Shown: piece after piece, positions 36,853 through 45,151 of the stretch
Layout of the letters: every line of letters begins with the position of its first letter
Position numbering within the stretch: position 1 is the stretch's first letter
Assembly: GCF_024622195.1 (NCBI RefSeq)
Contig: NZ_JANKBI010000018.1
Span: 1-64,000, forward strand
Direction: 5' to 3'
Source: Murimonas intestini
GTDB lineage: Bacteria > Bacillota > Clostridia > Lachnospirales > Lachnospiraceae
DNA length: 64,000 nt
The notes under the pieces: generated by a model
The model's input: only the letters and a program-made list of their open reading frames with translations
What the model was told of the DNA's origin: nothing
Database searches by the model: none
Made by a program: the position numbers and the translations under genes

Positions 36853-38236
36853 TTATCTCCCTTCCGTATTTTTTACATAAATTGTGCTTCTCGCTGCACC
36901 TGCTTTCTTCAGCCAATCTTTTTCAATCATCAACTGCAAAATAACCCTTGCTCTACGTTGCTTCACATTGAGAAGTTCCATCACCTTATTTGTTGTTATA
37001 GAACCATTTTCCAATACATATTTATAAATGCGTTGTTCCTGTTCACTATCCGGCATTTTGATAGTATTATCCGGCACTTCATCGGCACTATTCGGCACTT
37101 TGATAGTATTATCCGGCATTTTATCGGCACTATTGGGATCATTGAGATTACGATTGGAGTCATTGAGGTCAACAATGCCATCAATCTGACCTCGATAAAT
37201 ATTAATACGCAAATCAACCTCGCCACCTATAAACTCCGGTTCCTGCAGTCCGGCAGCTTTTACTTTATCAATAATTCTCGGAATACCGCTTCCCCAATGC
37301 TCAATCAAATTCATATAAGCAAACGCATGAGCAAGAGCTTCATTTCTGATTTTAGAATAGCCTTCTTTCATGCGCTCCATAGTTTGTCCCATTGGCAGCT
37401 TTCCAGGAGAAGTGATTTCTAATCGATTGTCATATACTGCAACCTGTATCGTACCATGATCCAGGTAACTACGATGCACCATGGCATTGATAATCAACTC
37501 ACGAATGGCATCCGGTGGAATCTCATAAATGTCCTGCCGATAAATCCCCACAATGGTAGCACCCAAGTGAATATTTCGCAGAACAAACTGAAATGCTTCG
37601 TCTATCTGCTCCCAAAGCGGACCGGTATACTCCCGTCGATCAACAAATACCGCTTTCGTTGTACCTTTGAACACGCCACATTGCGTTGCAACATGAAGTC
37701 CTCCGTTACCCGTTAAAATAGCAAAAGCATTGGACGGATAATCTTTTCCATCACGCTCAATCAGAACGCCCCATGAACGGAGTTGTTGTCTGCCAACATC
37801 TTTAATCGATGCTTTCTGTTCCTCCGTATGGGCGTTTTTGACTGCCTGCCCTTTCATACCTTTGCAAAGAGCATCAATATCTTCATCCGTGATATTCAAC
37901 CCGGTACACAAAGACTGATCGTAGTAGCGGTTGCTTCCCTCAAACAGCAATTCTTTTATCATATACTCGTCAGCAAGCCGGGTGGTTCCGGCAACACGAA
38001 CATATACACCGCCTTCTCTGCCAAGGGCTTTGATATAATATGGGCGCTGTCTGCCCTCAGAAACCTCTACCACAATAACTGTCTTACCATCAATCGTCTG
38101 TAAAGTAATATCCGGGATAATAACCATTTGCAAAGGCAACCACGGACTTCATATATTTGATGCTTTTCTCCGGCAGGCTTTCTTTGAACTCTACGTTCTT
38201 CGATTCTCCTGCAAGAATTTCTTCTATGGTCATCAT
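36853..38236 (-). pseudogene. AlbA_2/Schlafen-type DNA-binding protein (frameshifted)
   Basis: The start MTIEEILAGESKNVEFKESLPEKSIKYMKSVVAFANG (38236-38145) is the normal beginning of an AlbA_2 domain. After FANG the reading frame changes and the glycine-rich AlbA_2 core is missing, then continues as IIPDITLQTIDGKTVIVVEVSEG, an HTH/ATPase-like C-terminal half (ELIINAMVHRSYLDHGTIQVAVYDNRLEITSPG) and a winged helix. It belongs to the RecG-like/AlbA_2 family often found in BREX operons. Most of the protein (428 codons) is still open. A 21-bp minisatellite lies within it. Confidence 0.8.
37051..37134. repeat. 21-bp tandem repeat inside the AlbA_2 gene
   Basis: Four 21-bp units of the type CGGCAYTTTGATAGTATTATC / CGGCAYTTYATCGGCACTATT arranged as two 42-bp blocks, with degenerate units continuing to about 37176. 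They encode 7-residue repeats (PDNTIKV, PNSADEV, PDNTIKM) in the linker before the winged helix. Confidence 0.85.
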
Positions 38237-38270
38237 AACACCCCGCTCTCTTTTACAGTTTTAACCGTTG

Positions 38271-39062
38271 TTACGATAGCATTGATCCAACAAACTGAAT
38301 CAAAGCCGTAACAGCCGATCCAAATTCGACGGTTCCTTTTATAGCTTGCAACGAAGCTATTGCCGTTTTTATCATAGATTTCTTTGGCTTTTCAGATATG
38401 ACTTCTGCTTTTATAACTTCCAGGCTTTCAGATGCAGCTTCTTTATCTTCATCTGATGTAAGGGTGTCCATCTTTGTTCGAACTGCGGCAATCAACTGTT
38501 CTATTGCATTTGCAGTTGCGCCAATATTTGTAGTTGCCGTGACAGAAGAATTATCATTTGCAATAATAGCTTGACCATTTTGCACAGTCACGTTATAAAC
38601 ATTCTTTTCATCTATTCCCATATCAATACCTATTTTCGTTAAATATCTTTCTACATGGCGAATCAGCACCATAACAAATCGTTCATTAAAGCCTTTGATT
38701 TTATCCTGCCATTTAGCGGAAGAAGAATATCCTATAGCAACACCACGATATACAGAACTATTAGTTTCTACTAAATATCGTAAAACAGCATACACATTTC
38801 GTACTTCTTCTTCATCGGTTTCACCCAATGAGAAAACCAAGTGTCCGTATGATCCTTGTACTTCCTTAATTTCTTTTTCTAAATCCCAATCACAACTGCC
38901 GCAACCATGTATGTAATCATTGATAATCGGAGTGCTATCCATATATTTCACAAATTTTGCAAGCACCCCAGCATAATCTTCATAGTCTGCCTGAAGTAGT
39001 CGATTTGAACAGCTGTTAAAATCATATTGGATTTTTCTAAGTTCTTTTCTATTCAATTTCAT
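38271..39062 (-). CDS. BREX-associated protein of unknown function
   Basis: 263 residues, intact. The N-terminal ~140 residues are helical with Trp, Asp and Cys motifs (HGCGSCDWDLEKEIKEVQGSYGHLVF). A middle segment (VYNVTVQNGQAIIANDNSSVTATTNIGATA) resembles beta-strands that often precede self-assembly or membrane-effector domains. The C terminus (MIKTAIASLQAIKGTVEFGSAVTALIQFVGSML) is amphipathic to hydrophobic. I do not recognise the family; the plan recalls AbiTii-like effectors, but this is by eye. It overlaps the zinc-ribbon gene by 14 bases, so the two are translationally coupled. Both sit in the pglX-pglZ position of the BREX operon. Confidence 0.75.
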   Translation of the reverse strand: MKLNRKELRKIQYDFNSCSNRLLQADYEDYAGVLAKFVKYMDSTPIINDYIHGCGSCDWDLEKEIKEVQGSYGHLVFSLGETDEEEVRNVYAVLRYLVETNSSVYRGVAIGYSSSAKWQDKIKGFNERFVMVLIRHVERYLTKIGIDMGIDEKNVYNVTVQNGQAIIANDNSSVTATTNIGATANAIEQLIAAVRTKMDTLTSDEDKEAASESLEVIKAEVISEKPKKSMIKTAIASLQAIKGTVEFGSAVTALIQFVGSMLS

Positions 39063-39510
39063 AGTTTTTCACCCCACAAAACGGGCAATACGCACCCGTC
39101 ATCTTTAATAATGGCTTGATTTTTGTAGTACGCTCGCAACATGAAAAATTGCAAATTTCCATTGCTTCTATGCCTGACCGAATAGGGTCTTCATTTTCAT
39201 GCTTCGGACGTTTTTCAACCTTGAATGTAATGATTCCTTTTTTACTATGCCGTTCCATTTTTTTAAATTCATTATAAATCATATCATTGACGGCATTTGT
39301 CACCGTTTTCATGGCAAGTTCAAACACATCCTCCGTAACATAATTTTCACTTATTAAACCGCAGCTTGGACAAAATATATGAAGCACCCTGTCATCCTCT
39401 AAATCAGAAGGAGTTGCCTTAAAATATGTGCCACAATGCTCGCATTGCAGAAGAACATAGCCATCATCATCCGTGGGAATAGAAATCGTCATATTGATTT
39501 CATCACTCAT
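39049..39510 (-). CDS. Zinc-ribbon protein, BREX accessory
   Basis: 153 residues, intact. The N-terminal zinc ribbon CEHCG...FCPSCG (about 23-51) is followed by a helical middle, and a C-terminal pair C-C (NFSCCERT) plus CPFCG forms a likely second metal site. It starts 11 bases after the pglX stop with GGGAG as ribosome site, so it was cotranscribed with BREX. It overlaps the 263-residue gene downstream. A regulator or cofactor of that protein is likely; the exact role is unknown. Confidence 0.75.
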   Translation of the reverse strand: MSDEINMTISIPTDDDGYVLLQCEHCGTYFKATPSDLEDDRVLHIFCPSCGLISENYVTEDVFELAMKTVTNAVNDMIYNEFKKMERHSKKGIITFKVEKRPKHENEDPIRSGIEAMEICNFSCCERTTKIKPLLKMTGAYCPFCGVKNYEIE

Positions 39511-39521
39511 ACTTTTCTCCC

Positions 39522-40718
39522 TTACTTTATTTTAGCCAAAACATCCTGGAAAATTGCATAATTCTTCATCACGCCATCATCCAGGTCAATAGAAATCATC
39601 TGATCAGCAAGGTGATGTATCTTTTCCTCATAAATTCTAATCTCTGTATCCTGTGCCTGCAAAGCAGTCAGCTTTTTATTCAGCTTCACACGCTCGCCGG
39701 TGGAAGCGTTAGTAACACGCTGTTCCAGGTCAGCAATGGCAGTACGATATCGAGCCTGCTGTTCATGTACTTAGTCGGTACGAATACGGGCGATCGTATC
39801 CTGCTGATAACGGTGCATATAAATCAGAGCCTTAAAGCCGTTCTTCTTGCCGCTGTCAAATAGCCAGTAAATCGGGCGTTTCTGATAAATCTTGCAATGG
39901 TCAGCATAGAAGTCGCTCAGGAAATAATTACGAATCACATCCTTCGGCTGACCTTTGCCGCCAAGTGCATCGGCAATGAATTTCAGATTTTCATCCAATG
40001 TATCTGCACCATAAACCGTTTTTACAAACTCCACGAACAGACCGACAATATCATCCTCAAAGTATTCATCATCACAAATCGGGATAATATTATCCTTATC
40101 CGCAGCGAAAGAAGCATACTTTCCAGCATCCCATTCGCCGCCTGCATAAGCAAGTCCGTCCATATCCAAAGAGTAGCGACCGAACATACAACCAACCGCA
40201 TAGGAAATGAAAGAGCGAATATCCCTGTCAAGATCAGCTTTGCGAACAGTTACAGCCTTATCCTCAACCTCTGGTGTCAGCTCATCCTGTAATCCGTAAA
40301 TGTCGATGAAAATGCGGTTCAGTTCTTCCTCATTGACTTTCAGTTGATTGAAACGATTGTCACATTCAGCCTGCCACTGATCAAAGGCTTCCGCAATGGT
40401 AGAAATTTTGCGAAGCAGTGGATGGTGTGGGAAGTCCCATGAGGTTTCAAAAGAATCCCAATCTTTATGTGATTCATCAATATTCTGCTGTACATACATA
40501 CTAATTTCTTTTTTCCTATCTGCTTTAACTCTCCATGGTAATCTACTAATATCACCCGGTTGAAAATGCATAGTAGGATTCAGTGCATCCAAAATAACAT
40601 CCGCAACGCATGAATTTAAGTATCCAAGAAGATATTTCTCACACCCTTCCTCTATGCGACACATACAAGAGGCACTTTCTATAAATGTTCCGTTATCTTT
40701 TACTCTAAATGATGGTTT
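39522..40718 (-). pseudogene. pglX: pglX, BREX methyltransferase, 3' fragment with nonsense codon
   Basis: About 400 codons of the PglX C-terminal half remain: GKPSFRVKDNGTF..., YLNSCVADVILDALNPTMHFQPGDISRLPW, HKDWDSFETSWDFPHHPLL, RPIYWLFDSGKKNGFKALIYMHRY. The methyltransferase domain with its NPPY motif is missing. An in-frame TAA at 39771-39773 follows IARIRTD and interrupts the final ~83 codons (VHEQQARYRTAIADLEQRV...). The 5' end joins the truncated brxB, the result of one deletion that removed the end of brxB, all of brxC and the first half of pglX. Confidence 0.88.
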
Positions 40719-40921
40719 TCCAGCTGATTCACAAAATGGCGGACAACCATTTCATTCTCTGGTTCATAGCAGAAGATTCTAATATTCACCTCATTGCTCA
40801 GTCCCTTTCCTTCCAGAAACTCCGGTTCCTGAATCAATGCCCGAACTTTGTCCAGGCGTTCTTTTATACGGCCCGGGCCGCCCTCTCTTTCGGCTGTGCC
40901 GAAATTCACCTTATCACTCAT
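40700..40921 (-). pseudogene. brxB: brxB (DUF1788), 5' fragment
   Basis: 73 codons: FGTAEREGGPGRIKERLDKVRALIQEPEFLEGKGLSNEVNIRIFCYEPENEMVVRHFVNQLE is the normal BrxB start (family ~200 residues). After NQLE the sequence crosses the deletion junction into pglX in another frame and stops. Ribosome site GGAGG is intact. It lies 23 bases after brxA. Confidence 0.88.
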
Positions 40922-40944
40922 TGGCTCCCTCCTACGAAAAGCAA

Positions 40945-41416
40945 TTAAACGCTGGCAATAATCTGTTTTAACTTTGTTATTGTGGTATCGCTCCAGGAAG
41001 CTACGGTATCATTCTGTTCCTGCAAACGCATAAAAAATGTATTCAAATCTATCTTACCAAAAGACGTGTCCCTTAACCGGTACTTCTCGCCAATAACCGT
41101 CAGCATAAATTCCCAGACCAGTCGGCTTCGCTTCATCAATGCATACAGACAAATCTGTTTTGCTACATCTGTCGGCTGTGATGCAATCGCAGAAACCAGT
41201 GAATCATCTTCCAGCGCATGAAGCCGTTTGATGCAGGCTTTCGCCATGCGTGTGATGGATTTTTCCGTTGGGTACTGGAAAAGATTCTGCTCTACAATTT
41301 TTTTCAATCGCATCATCAGAAAGTCCTGATGCCATCAGCTTTGCGGTAGAACGCATTTCGGAGAAAAGGAACGGCTCTCTGGTCAAAGACGCAATATAAG
41401 GATAAGAATGATCCAT
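40945..41416 (-). pseudogene. brxA: brxA (DUF1819), frameshifted
   Basis: First BREX gene. The first 40 codons (DHSYPYIASLTREPFLFSEMRSTAKLMASGLSDDAIEK) and the rest (IVEQNLFQYPTEKSITRMAKACIKRLHALEDDS...) lie in different frames. They are separated by a 7-A run at about 41304-41310; one A fewer would restore the frame. The C terminus is also short: after KQIIASV the frame ends, while an overlapping frame reads PAFNCFS-stop, which hints at a second small deletion. Confidence 0.85.
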
Positions 41417-41430
41417 GCTACCGTACCTCC

Positions 41431-41649
41431 TTACTGTTCCTCTTTTTTATCTGGAACAAATTCCATGATGTCTCCAACATCGCAATTTAACACAGAACAA
41501 ATCTTCGACACAATTTCTGTACTAACATTTTCATCTTTTGATAATCGAGACATCGTTGTTGTACTAACTCCTGTCATTGCACGCAGATCTTTCTTCATCA
41601 TGTCTTTATCAATCAACAATTTCCACAATTTCTTGTAACTAATTGCCAT
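41431..41649 (-). CDS. XRE-family (Cro/CI) regulator of the BREX operon
   Basis: 72 residues, essentially one helix-turn-helix domain (KKDLRAMTGVSTTTMSRLSKDENVSTEIVSKICSVLNCDVGDIMEF). It lies 14 bases upstream of brxA in the same direction and is intact. It is the probable autoregulator of the BREX transcript. A good promoter lies upstream. Confidence 0.9.
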   Translation of the reverse strand: MAISYKKLWKLLIDKDMMKKDLRAMTGVSTTTMSRLSKDENVSTEIVSKICSVLNCDVGDIMEFVPDKKEEQ

Positions 41650-41701
41650 TTTTTCACCTCAGTCTTATTTGTTTAAAATCTCTGTTCACATCGTATTTTT
41701 T

Positions 41702-41730
41702 ATCATATCATATGAATGCGTTTTGGACAA
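41702..41730 (-). promoter_or_regulatory. Promoter of the XRE-BREX operon
   Basis: Minus-strand TTGTCC (41725-41730), 17-bp spacer, TATGAT (41702-41707). The spacer contains the near-palindrome CATATGATATG, a possible XRE operator. Confidence 0.6.
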
Positions 41731-41752
41731 TCTAATATATTGAAAATCACAA

Positions 41753-42059
41753 TTAAATTCTGAAATATCGCATTTTAAAATCAAAGAAAACATATCTCAA
41801 TAAGAGCAAATACAATCGCCACAATATATCCGATCCCACAGAAGAATTTTTTTGAATTATTTTCTCTAATTGAAGTTTCATTCTCTTTTTCAGTTCTTTT
41901 TGCTTTTTATATGCCTCATCAAGAGTCTGCACAGATGATTTATTGACCTGGTTCTTCAATTTAGAGTTCTGGTCCCGAACGTCTTTTATTTCCTCTTCGA
42001 GCCGCTTTTGCTCAATCCTGCTCTTCAAGCCATTTCTGTTCCTCAGATCGTCGTTCCAT
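41753..42059 (-). pseudogene. Coiled-coil protein remnant
   Basis: ERRSEEQKWLEEQ (from ATG 42059) and RIEQKRLEEEIKDVRDQNSKLKNQVNKSSVQTLDEAYKKQKELKKRM lie in different frames, joined near 42020. The product would be a Lys/Glu-rich coiled coil with a hydrophobic C terminus that also appears shifted. Family unknown. It is upstream of the XRE regulator in the same direction. Confidence 0.5.
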
Positions 42060-42063
42060 ACAG

Positions 42064-42098
42064 AAAAAGACGCAAGCCACTTTTCTATGACTCACGCC
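42064..42098 (-). terminator. Intrinsic terminator-like hairpin
   Basis: Minus-strand stem GGCGTGAGTCA/TGGCTTGCGTC (11 pairs with four G-U) and T5. It lies between the Abi_2 remnant and the coiled-coil remnant. Confidence 0.5.
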
Positions 42099-42127
42099 TT
42101 TCTCTGCAATTATTCACTTTTCAATGC

Positions 42128-42445
42128 TTGTTAGTTTCAATTTCCTACGCACTGCGTAGCCTTTTAGGATGTCCATTTAAACATAAATCAATTCTATCAA
42201 TCAATCTAGTAAAAAGTCTCAGAAATGGCGCTGCTCATAATAACTGCATTCTGGCAGATTTAGCCCACGGCACTTCACGTGCGCCCAGAGAAATCAGTCA
42301 AGCTATCGGCCAGATTTCCTCTATAAATACAAATCAGCGGCAGAAAAAATTATCCTGCCGCCCAATGCTTGAATTTGTAAGAATTTGTCAAAAAATTTTT
42401 TCAGGATCAGTTGACTTTTTCCCAAGAAGCACATATTTTTTATAA
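42128..42445 (+). pseudogene. Abi_2-family (AbiD/F, HEPN) protein, C-terminal remnant
   Basis: Plus-strand fragment YALRSLLGCPFKHKS..., NLVKSLRNGAAHNNCILADLAHG and KKLSCRPMLEF match the C-terminal half of Abi_2 abortive-infection proteins. The HEPN RNase motif R-x4-H is RNGAAH. The N-terminal half and the true 3' end are missing. It lies just inside the right attachment repeat. Confidence 0.65.
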
Positions 42446-42456
42446 AAATATTGGTC

Positions 42457-42474
42457 TGACACCAATTTGACACC
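42457..42474. repeat. Putative right attachment site
   Basis: TGACACCAATTTGACACC, identical to 31519-31536. It lies 50 bases before the stop of the host ABC permease. Confidence 0.7.
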
Positions 42475-42524
42475 AACATTTGCTGCTGGTATCATCAAAT
42501 CTCAGGAAATACAGTTTCCATGGA

Positions 42525-43268
42525 TTACTCCCACCTAAAGAATTTAAGAGATATCCCGGTACATACTATAATTATAATTACCATCAAAACAACAGGGAAA
42601 AAGATATTGTCTAGGGGAAGGTCTAAAGACGTTCCTTTTAACAGCTTAATGCCTTGGGTCAATGGGAGTATATCAGCAACTCTCTGCAGTACAGCAGGCA
42701 TGATCTCATAGGGCAAAGTTGCCCCGGAGAAGATCAGCATTGGAAAATACAAAATACTGGCTATTGTACCTGCCATCTTTATGTTAGGCGCAATGCCCCC
42801 CACCATCATGCCAATACTGAACATTGACAACATAACCAGTAAAAATGATAGTAAAAATTCTGCAAAAGAACCCACCATTCTAAAATCAAAAAAACAAAAT
42901 GCTGTAATGTAGATAAGTGCTAAGGATGCCAGAGCATAGATGGAATAAATCGTTACCTCCACCAGTAAAATTACAACAGGCCTCACAGGTGTAACTTTAA
43001 ACCTTTTTAAAATCTTTCGGTTTCTGTAGTCAGATACAACCAGCGGTAATCCCATCAAACCGCCGGCACCAATGGCAATCGTAGATACAGCGCCGAATGA
43101 TTGTTGTAAGAATGTATATTCCGCTCCCTCAAATGCTGGTTTATTTCCATAAATGATTCCCAACAGAACAATAACTGCCACAGGTATACAGATAGCAAAA
43201 ATAAACATATCCATTCCTCTAAAAGATAGCTTTAATTCTGTTTTGAGCATAGTTTTAAATGTTTTCAT
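42525..43268 (-). CDS. ABC-2 type exporter permease
   Basis: 247 residues, six predicted membrane helices. Typical ABC-2 features: LKTELKLSFRGMDMF, VVSDYRNRKILKRFKVTPV and the GGIAPNIKMAGTIASILYFPMLIFSGATLPYEIMP block. ATG at 43268 follows GGAGG by 9 bases and overlaps the ATPase gene by 14 bases. With the ATPase it forms a drug- or peptide-exporting pair under the MerR regulator upstream. Confidence 0.92.
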   Translation of the reverse strand: MKTFKTMLKTELKLSFRGMDMFIFAICIPVAVIVLLGIIYGNKPAFEGAEYTFLQQSFGAVSTIAIGAGGLMGLPLVVSDYRNRKILKRFKVTPVRPVVILLVEVTIYSIYALASLALIYITAFCFFDFRMVGSFAEFLLSFLLVMLSMFSIGMMVGGIAPNIKMAGTIASILYFPMLIFSGATLPYEIMPAVLQRVADILPLTQGIKLLKGTSLDLPLDNIFFPVVLMVIIIIVCTGISLKFFRWE

Positions 43269-43986
43269 CTGCTGTTTCCTCCTCCGCATACCAAAGATAA
43301 ACATCTTCAAAGTTTTTATAAGGGCTGTTTTCCACTGCTTCTTTAATTGTGCCGGAGAATACGGCGTTTCCTTTTTTCAATATCATGATCTTATCACAAA
43401 GGGCTTCCACCTCATCCATAAAATGAGAAGTTAAAAAAATAGTTAATCCCTTTTCTTTCAGCTGTGACAAGCATTTCCACACATCACGGCGTGCCTTTGT
43501 ATCCAGTCCCGTTGTCAATTCATCTAAAAAGACAACCTTCGGATTGGGAATCAGAGATAAAACAATAAATAACCTTTGCTTCTGCCCTCCCGATAACGCT
43601 GACACCGGACTCTTTATTTTTTCAGATAATCCAAACTGCCCTAATAATGCCTTGTAATCAGCAGTATCCTTGTAAAGACACTGAGTTTCCTCACACAATT
43701 CAGATACCAGAATGTTATCCTGGCAGCTGGACTCCTGAAATTGGACCCCTACATTTTCAAACAGCTTCTTTCTGTCCTCAGCAGGATCCATACCAAGGAT
43801 ACGTACTCTTCCCTTGTCAGGTTTCCTTGTTCCTAAGATACATTCGATAGCAGTGCTTTTACCAGCTCCATTTGCACCAAGAAGCCCAAAGACTTCACCC
43901 CTTTTTACAGAAATATTGACATCATTAAGTACTGTGATATTTCCATATGATTTTTTTAAATTCTCAACCTTGATTGCTGCGTCCAC
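43255..43986 (-). CDS. ABC-2 exporter ATPase (DrrA/CcmA-like)
   Basis: 243 residues. Walker A GANGAGKS, Q-loop VGVQFQESSCQD, signature LSGGQKQR, Walker B VVFLDELTTGLD (Glu replaced pattern DEL rather than DEP) and switch His TSHFMDE. GTG at 43986 is favoured because GGAGG lies 7 bases upstream, whereas it almost touches the ATG at 43992. First gene of the operon driven by the MerR-type promoter at 44015-44045. Confidence 0.9.
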   Translation of the reverse strand: MDAAIKVENLKKSYGNITVLNDVNISVKRGEVFGLLGANGAGKSTAIECILGTRKPDKGRVRILGMDPAEDRKKLFENVGVQFQESSCQDNILVSELCEETQCLYKDTADYKALLGQFGLSEKIKSPVSALSGGQKQRLFIVLSLIPNPKVVFLDELTTGLDTKARRDVWKCLSQLKEKGLTIFLTSHFMDEVEALCDKIMILKKGNAVFSGTIKEAVENSPYKNFEDVYLWYAEEETADENI

Positions 43987-44014
43987 TCGCATACCTCCTT
44001 TATTTTATGGCAAA

Positions 44015-44045
44015 ATAATAACACCAGAAAAAACTCTGGTGTTAA
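44015..44045 (-). promoter_or_regulatory. MerR-type promoter with perfect dyad in a 19-bp spacer
   Basis: Minus-strand -35 TTAACA (44040-44045), 19-bp spacer, -10 TATTAT (44015-44020). The inverted repeat AACACCAGA (44020-44028) / TCTGGTGTT (44035-44043) is perfect. An over-long spacer with a central dyad is the hallmark of MerR-activated promoters. Confidence 0.85.
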
Positions 44046-44099
44046 AATGGAGGGTTTGATTTATAAGTTTCTTTGTAAATACACAGATCTGCTGAATAG

Positions 44100-44837
44100 T
44101 TACGTTTCTTTCATATTTTCTAAAGTACTTTTCATAAATAGTGCATTTTCCTTAGCGTCATGCAGCGATAAAAGAAGTTTATCACAAGCGGTAATAATAT
44201 CTTCACTTTCTTCTGGCCTGCCGATAACATCTTTTATATCTATATCCGGATCAACAGATACGGCATTCAGCATACGCAGTATAGAAGCCAGTGAATAATT
44301 CGCACATCTCAATGCCCGGATAATCCGCAGTCTCCTTATATCATCACTTGTGTAAACACGATATCCATTAGACTTTCTTTTTACTCTTAACAGGCCGTTC
44401 AATTCCCAATTTCTTAAAGTATCCATTGTAATGCCTAGGTATTCAGAAACTTCCCTGCGCTTCAGCAACAGTCCATTTGACTGGCTTTTTCCGTCTAAAA
44501 GCTCTTCAACAATTTTTATAGCTTCTTCTGCATTATTCTTTTCTTGCTCCAACTGTGAAAGGTATTCATCCGTCAGTATGAGAGCCTTATCAAAATTTCC
44601 TGCTGCAGAAACTTTAATTATGTTCATGGCTTTTTTCCTCAGCCCATTTTGTAATATTTCAACCTTTAGAGCAGCACGAGCCAAACGGAATTGTTCAATA
44701 TGAAGATCCGTAAATATCCGGTACCCGTTTTCTTTACGTCTTGCTTCTGGTATTAATCCTAACTTTTCATATAACCTTACAGTGTTAGGGTGGATACCGA
44801 TAATATTTGCGATTTCTGTTGTCTTATATGTATTCAT
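44100..44837 (-). CDS. Double-domain MerR regulator
   Basis: 245 residues with two MerR-type winged helices. The first covers about 3-70 (YKTTEIANIIGIHPNTVRLYEKLGLIPEARRKENGYRIFTDLH) and the second about 127-195 (LLKRREVSEYLGITMDTLRNWELNGLLRVKRKSNGYRVYTSDDI), joined by a helical linker. There is no separate effector domain. It most likely activates the ABC exporter operon and itself from the two related 19-bp-spacer promoters. ATG at 44837 is chosen because GAGG precedes it; an upstream in-frame ATG lacks one. Confidence 0.9.
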   Translation of the reverse strand: MNTYKTTEIANIIGIHPNTVRLYEKLGLIPEARRKENGYRIFTDLHIEQFRLARAALKVEILQNGLRKKAMNIIKVSAAGNFDKALILTDEYLSQLEQEKNNAEEAIKIVEELLDGKSQSNGLLLKRREVSEYLGITMDTLRNWELNGLLRVKRKSNGYRVYTSDDIRRLRIIRALRCANYSLASILRMLNAVSVDPDIDIKDVIGRPEESEDIITACDKLLLSLHDAKENALFMKSTLENMKET

Positions 44838-44865
44838 TATCAATATGCCTCCTGTTCTCAATAAG

Positions 44866-44896
44866 ATTATAGCAATGATTAAAAGTCTGGTGTTTT
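44866..44896 (-). promoter_or_regulatory. MerR autoregulatory promoter
   Basis: Minus-strand AAAACA (44891-44896), 19-bp spacer, TATAAT (44866-44871). It shares the block CCCTMCATTWWAACACCAGA with the ABC promoter at the same distance from the -10, but has only one dyad arm. Confidence 0.7.
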
Positions 44897-45151
44897 AATG
44901 TAGGGTTATATTATATTTAGAAAAAACAAAATATACAAGAGGTAAATTAGGTGTTTTCTGGAAATACCCATTTTCCCCTGACACTTAAGAAGAAGGCAGA
45001 CCTGTAAGATGATTCTATTGCCTCCTCCCCCCACATATGATAAAATATTAATAATTGTGCAGTAAATGCACAGACCTGCTGAATAATTAGCGCCTTATGA
45101 TTTTGCATCACTGCTTTACATCAGGCGCCTTCGGAAGAAATGGAGATCTTA

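Larger units (their letters stand above)
31519..42474. mobile_element. Degenerate integrative element with BREX cargo
   Basis: An 18-bp direct repeat bounds about 11 kb that starts with a tyrosine-integrase remnant whose 3' end faces the left repeat. The interior is visibly more AT-rich than the flanks. Cargo in order: trmO, a MerR regulator, decayed type I BREX genes with two intact accessory genes, an XRE regulator, a coiled-coil remnant and an Abi_2/HEPN remnant. No relaxase or conjugation gene is left. With the integrase internally deleted, the element should be immobile. Confidence 0.7.
44075..45091. repeat. 30-bp imperfect direct repeat flanking the MerR gene
   Basis: Segments at 44075-44104 and about 45062-45091 share GTAAATRCACAGAYCTGCTGAATARTTA... 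with few mismatches. They bracket the MerR gene and its promoter (about 1 kb); the first copy overlaps the MerR stop codon. Bases 44897-45061 show no gene. Confidence 0.55.

Noticed and set aside
37051..37134. CRISPR-like array
   Set aside because: The 21-bp repeats are contiguous without spacers and are in frame with the AlbA_2 coding sequence.
38271..39062. Firm assignment to AbiTii
   Set aside because: Only general layout and a hydrophobic C terminus agree; I saw no diagnostic motif, so the family is left open.
42008..42445. A complete 145-codon plus-strand gene
   Set aside because: Only the segment after about 42128 resembles a protein family (Abi_2); the start is random sequence, so it is listed as a remnant.
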